A DNA stretch of 64,000 nt, from the NCBI GenBank assembly GCA_037074705.1, contig CM073592.1, positions 54,172,129 to 54,236,128 of the forward strand, in the 5' to 3' direction. A program made the position numbers and the translations under genes. The DNA is from Zhengitettix transpicula. Its lineage: Eukaryota; Arthropoda; Insecta; Orthoptera; Tetrigidae. A model generated the notes under the pieces. The model was not told the DNA's origin, did not search any database, and saw only the letters and a program-made list of their open reading frames with translations. Shown here in pieces: positions 61,460-64,000 of this stretch (its first letter is position 1; every line of letters starts with the position of its first letter).

Positions 61460-61796
61460 TTTTTTTTTTTTTTTTTAGGGCAACAGGCTACATGAGGGTA
61501 ATCCACTTAGGGCAACTCCCCTTTAATAGCATAGGAAGGGATTTGAAAGGGGGGATGCGGAAGGGTAGAGGAAGGTAGCCAAGGGTTAACTAGGGCCCCC
61601 GGGCTATATTTTAAGGATCCTACCCGGCATTCGCCTAAAGGAATGCAGGGAAAACCTTAGAAAAACCTGCATCGGGTAGGTCGGGCATTGGGTACTTGTC
61701 CCACGCCCTTCCGATAGCGGGAGAGGAGTTTGCTGTGGGGACGCAGCTTACCCCTCGCCATGCCTTGGCCTGTTTAGGAGGCAGCTGGCCGACTAA
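61460..61796 (-). repeat. R450 repeat, copy 8 (3' subtype A, 5'-truncated)
   Basis: A minus-strand copy beginning with a long T-run and AGGGCAACAGGCTACATGAG. All blocks run to GGAGGCAGCTGGCCGACTA, where it is cut. It is nearly identical to the 47.5-kb copy over the shared part, so both are recent. Confidence 0.9.
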
Positions 61797-61860
61797 TAAA
61801 GAGCATTACTTTTAAGCACCATATACGAAAGTCGTGCTGCAAGATACTAATGTATTATTT

Positions 61861-63021
61861 AGAAGTTCTTACTTTTTATTACGGTTTCATGTTATACTTA
61901 AGTTTTTTACATTGATAGTCATATTTTTAAAATACCGTGCACCGATTCCGTTTGTAAGAGACGCCCAACGTGCGGCTCGTCCGGAATTACGACTTTGGAA
62001 CATAAATATCATTTGTCACGTAACAATATTGTTCTTTAATTTATAACAATAATATTAAATTATAATATAGTAAGCATTATAATTTAGAAAACTGAGGAAT
62101 TTAAAAGAGAGAGGACGCAATATGTTTGAAAATTGATCAGTAATTGATGACGAGGAGTCGGAGACATTAAGGTTATATGAGATAGAGGATAATGAAGAGG
62201 AAGTATCCGAAACGCAAGTAATGCATTGTATAGTAGTTGAAAGTGAGAGAATCATGTTTCAGCGTATGATATCGTTATTAAAAGAAGTTAACAGTATGGT
62301 CGATGAAGTATGTAGCAGTATAAAAATATAAACTAAGGGTGTGAAGGATGAGTTTAAGTCGTTAACAACAAGTTAGATGAATTAGTAACTGAATTAAAGG
62401 TTAACAATGTAAGAGGCGAAAGCAAGTTCGTAGATGCCGGAGAGAGTTTTGGAAATTACAAAGAGGAGGTCAACGTGAGATTATAAGAAGAGAAACAGAC
62501 AAAAATTATAATAAAAGAACTTGTAGAATAATCTGAAGAAGAGTTAAATGACAGCTCTAATGAAGAAGAAAACAGGCATTTCTGTTGAGTAAAAATCTGG
62601 TTACATTTCTGCTTACAAGAAAATTAAAGCTGTGCATGAAACAAAAGTAAATTCCAATGAAATGAGAAGGTAATACAAAAATGCAGAATTGCATGATGAA
62701 AGAAAGGCATTACAATATTACAACGAGAGTGGATAAACTTAAAAAGGCTGATAAAATTGAAATATATTGTAATGAAGAATGTCTTGTATCCCCTTTAACT
62801 GTAGGAGTCTTAAATAAATTCTGTTCTGATAATTTAGCTTTCTCATTCTTTTGCCAATTTCCTTCAACATAATCATTATTTCTTCTAGAACTATGTAAAC
62901 CTTCATTCCTTAAATCAAAGTGTTTCCTTTTTATTTCTATTTCATGTAATAGTAAAGTTTTTTACATTGATTGTCATATTTTCAAAATACCGTACACCTA
63001 CAGTTTTATTCCGTTTTTAAG
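61861..63021 (+). mobile_element. Small decayed LTR-retrotransposon-like unit
   Basis: Direct repeats of about 100 bases lie at 61861-61960 and about 62918-63021. Both contain TTTCATGTNATA, then AAGTTTTTTACATTGAT, GTCATATTTT, AAAATACCGT and TTCCGTTT. Just after the first comes AGACGCCCAACGTGCGGC, a diverged tRNA-Lys-type primer-binding site followed by TCGTCCGG, the expected position after a 5' LTR. The interior (~950 bases) is the broken acidic coding segment below. No polypurine tract is clear. This looks like an internally deleted or non-autonomous Gypsy-type element. The LTR ends are not resolved. Confidence 0.55.
62137..62486 (+). pseudogene. Gag-like acidic, helix-rich remnant (frame-broken)
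   Basis: The first frame (62137-62331) is 64 codons rich in Glu/Asp and heptad-like hydrophobics (RIMFQRMISLLKEVNSMVDE). A shifted frame (62367-62486) continues with NKLDELVTELKVNN and ends RL-stop. A degenerate coding texture (GAAGAAGAG-type words) extends to about 62600. Between the direct repeats and after the primer site, this is where gag lies. No zinc knuckle, protease or RT motif remains, so Gag is inferred from position and composition only. Confidence 0.4.
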
Positions 63022-63104
63022 GAATTAGTTGAAGAACAGAAACAAATATTTCAAGTTCATCAATAAAGAGTATGGAATTTAATTGACGGAATTGGATAGA
63101 AATA

Positions 63105-63184
63105 TCTCAACCGGGCCGGGAATCGAACACAGTACCTCCGCTTACTACACGGTGTTCTAACCATTCAACTATCCGTGTCGACTC
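63105..63184 (-). repeat. tRNA-derived SINE head
   Basis: On the minus strand GGATAGTTGAATGGTTAGA is an A box and GTGTTCGATTCCCGG a B box. The spacing is normal for a tRNA, with ACACCGTG...GCGGAGGT between. The acceptor ends do not pair as a real tRNA should, so this is a SINE or tRNA pseudogene. The SINE body probably continues leftward to about 63060. Confidence 0.75.
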
Positions 63185-63461
63185 CAGATCAGATGCGACC
63201 TTCCTCTATCCTTTGCGTACACGTGAACACAGGCTCAGCTACAGTTTCCTATATCACGCTCTACACGTATCAATTTTAGAACTTCAATGAAGAATGGATC
63301 TTTATGTATAAATTGATCATTGGTACAGTTGGCGAGGAATAGCTAATCGTGTCAACATACGATGTGCAGTGGTATTGTAGTGTAGCTCACTTTAACACGA
63401 AGCTTTGTTACGGAAACTTGGTAGTGTAAAATTTATACTGAAAACATTGACTCATGGAAAT
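63185..63461. other. Noncoding stretch, no recognised feature
   Basis: Mixed composition with no frame of note. Confidence 0.4.
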
Positions 63462-63622
63462 ATATTATGAAAAAGAAAGATAGCCAATTCAGACAAAAAG
63501 GGTAATATGCATACCACACAACGGTTCTTGGATCCTTGTTCCTTTCGTCAGGTGCTAAGAAGAGCCTAGAGAAACACAAATGTCTAGAGTAACACACTTG
63601 TCAGTTGACAACACTCAAAAAG
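63462..63622 (-). repeat. Left half of a family 4 Penelope-like element
   Basis: AAGAAAGATAGCCAATTCAG, then ACCACACAACGGTTCTTGG, TTTCGTCAGGTGCTAAGAAG and the interior CACTTGTCAGTTGACAACAC match 27690-27832 in order. The right arm is absent because homology stops after CACTCAAAA. The GAAAC core is mutated (rc GAACCGTT), so it cannot be an active ribozyme. Confidence 0.8.
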
Positions 63623-64000
63623 AATATATTTTGTTCAATTCGAGATATGTTGTACACCAAAAAAAACGTATCAGTAATAGTTAAGAGATTATAAGTACAG
63701 GGTGTGATAAAAAGACCTTGCTGCTGTCTGTATATCCAGTTCGTAAGAATGTAATTAATGTTTTTAAGAATAATGGCGTAGCTCCCTCTTCTGCGGAATG
63801 GGAAGTTCCCAATTGACGACAATGCTCCCCTCCACCTTCTCTCTTCCGGTTTCGAAACACTTGATACATTAAACAAGAGATGTACTCTTCCAAGCAATGT
63901 ACAGGTAACAGTACTATATTATTAATATATGCTCCATACTTCAGCACTAAAAGCACTGAGAAGAAATTCTGCTATGTCTATTCTCGTCTTTTAATCCGTT
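63623..64000. other. Noncoding stretch to the window end
   Basis: Two overlapping minus-strand frames (63601-63956) are open for over 90 codons each. The second includes NKVFLSHPVL-like text but no domain that I can name. They share one DNA segment, so at least one is chance. Confidence 0.3.

Noticed and set aside
63105..63184. A functional tRNA gene
   Set aside because: A and B boxes are good, but the acceptor arms do not pair properly, so a SINE head is the better call.

Overview
This window is eukaryotic nuclear DNA, AT-rich and almost gene-free, and it is dominated by decayed transposable elements. Jockey-like LINEs, Penelope-like elements, a hAT transposon, a retroelement with a tRNA-Lys-type primer site, tRNA-derived SINEs and long (AT)n arrays together suggest an arthropod. 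I infer an insect with a large genome, but the species cannot be read from the sequence. I found no intact gene with a recognisable conserved domain.

Layout: 0-9.6 kb is AT-rich with one inverted-repeat element (275-465), an isolated primer-binding-site motif (2367-2384), a 96-bp tandem duplication (4968-5159), an unassigned coding-like island (5.6-6.0 kb) and a candidate signal-peptide exon (7323-7386). 10-13.2 kb holds a two-exon candidate secreted-peptide gene (10049-10298) and three copies of a dispersed repeat that I call R450. 14-20.4 kb has (AT)n arrays, a three-unit tandem array carrying a hammerhead-like core (16961-17320), a second inverted-repeat element and an LTR-like segment. 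21.4-23.7 kb has a degraded SINE, a 1.2-kb hAT remnant (21785-22999) and a GC-rich island. 24.7-25.6 kb has two R450 copies and the tail of another transposon. 27.6-29.4 kb is a datable nest: a Jockey-type LINE sits inside an inverted-repeat element, and each insertion has its own target-site duplication. 30.7-36.3 kb has SINEs, Penelope-like fragments and possible conserved noncoding DNA. 36.3-47.5 kb is mostly featureless apart from a GC-rich island at 46.0-46.2 kb. 47.5-54 kb has a full-length R450 copy, two LINE fragments, a candidate two-exon secreted gene (50536-50706) and a Penelope GIY-YIG nuclease remnant. 57-64 kb has two more inverted-repeat elements, two R450 copies, a collapsed LTR-retrotransposon-like unit (61861-63021), a tRNA-derived SINE head and a further Penelope-like end.

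The most distinctive signal is a set of short elements whose inverted arms carry a core of the form CTGAnGA...GAAAC. This resembles the hammerhead ribozyme motifs known from Penelope-like retroelements. In paired copies the two cores sit back to back and read outward, and one locus has the core amplified in tandem. A Penelope-type GIY-YIG coding remnant lies in the same window. A second notable set is three possible first exons that encode signal-peptide-like leaders and end in phase 1 at splice donors; these need transcript evidence.
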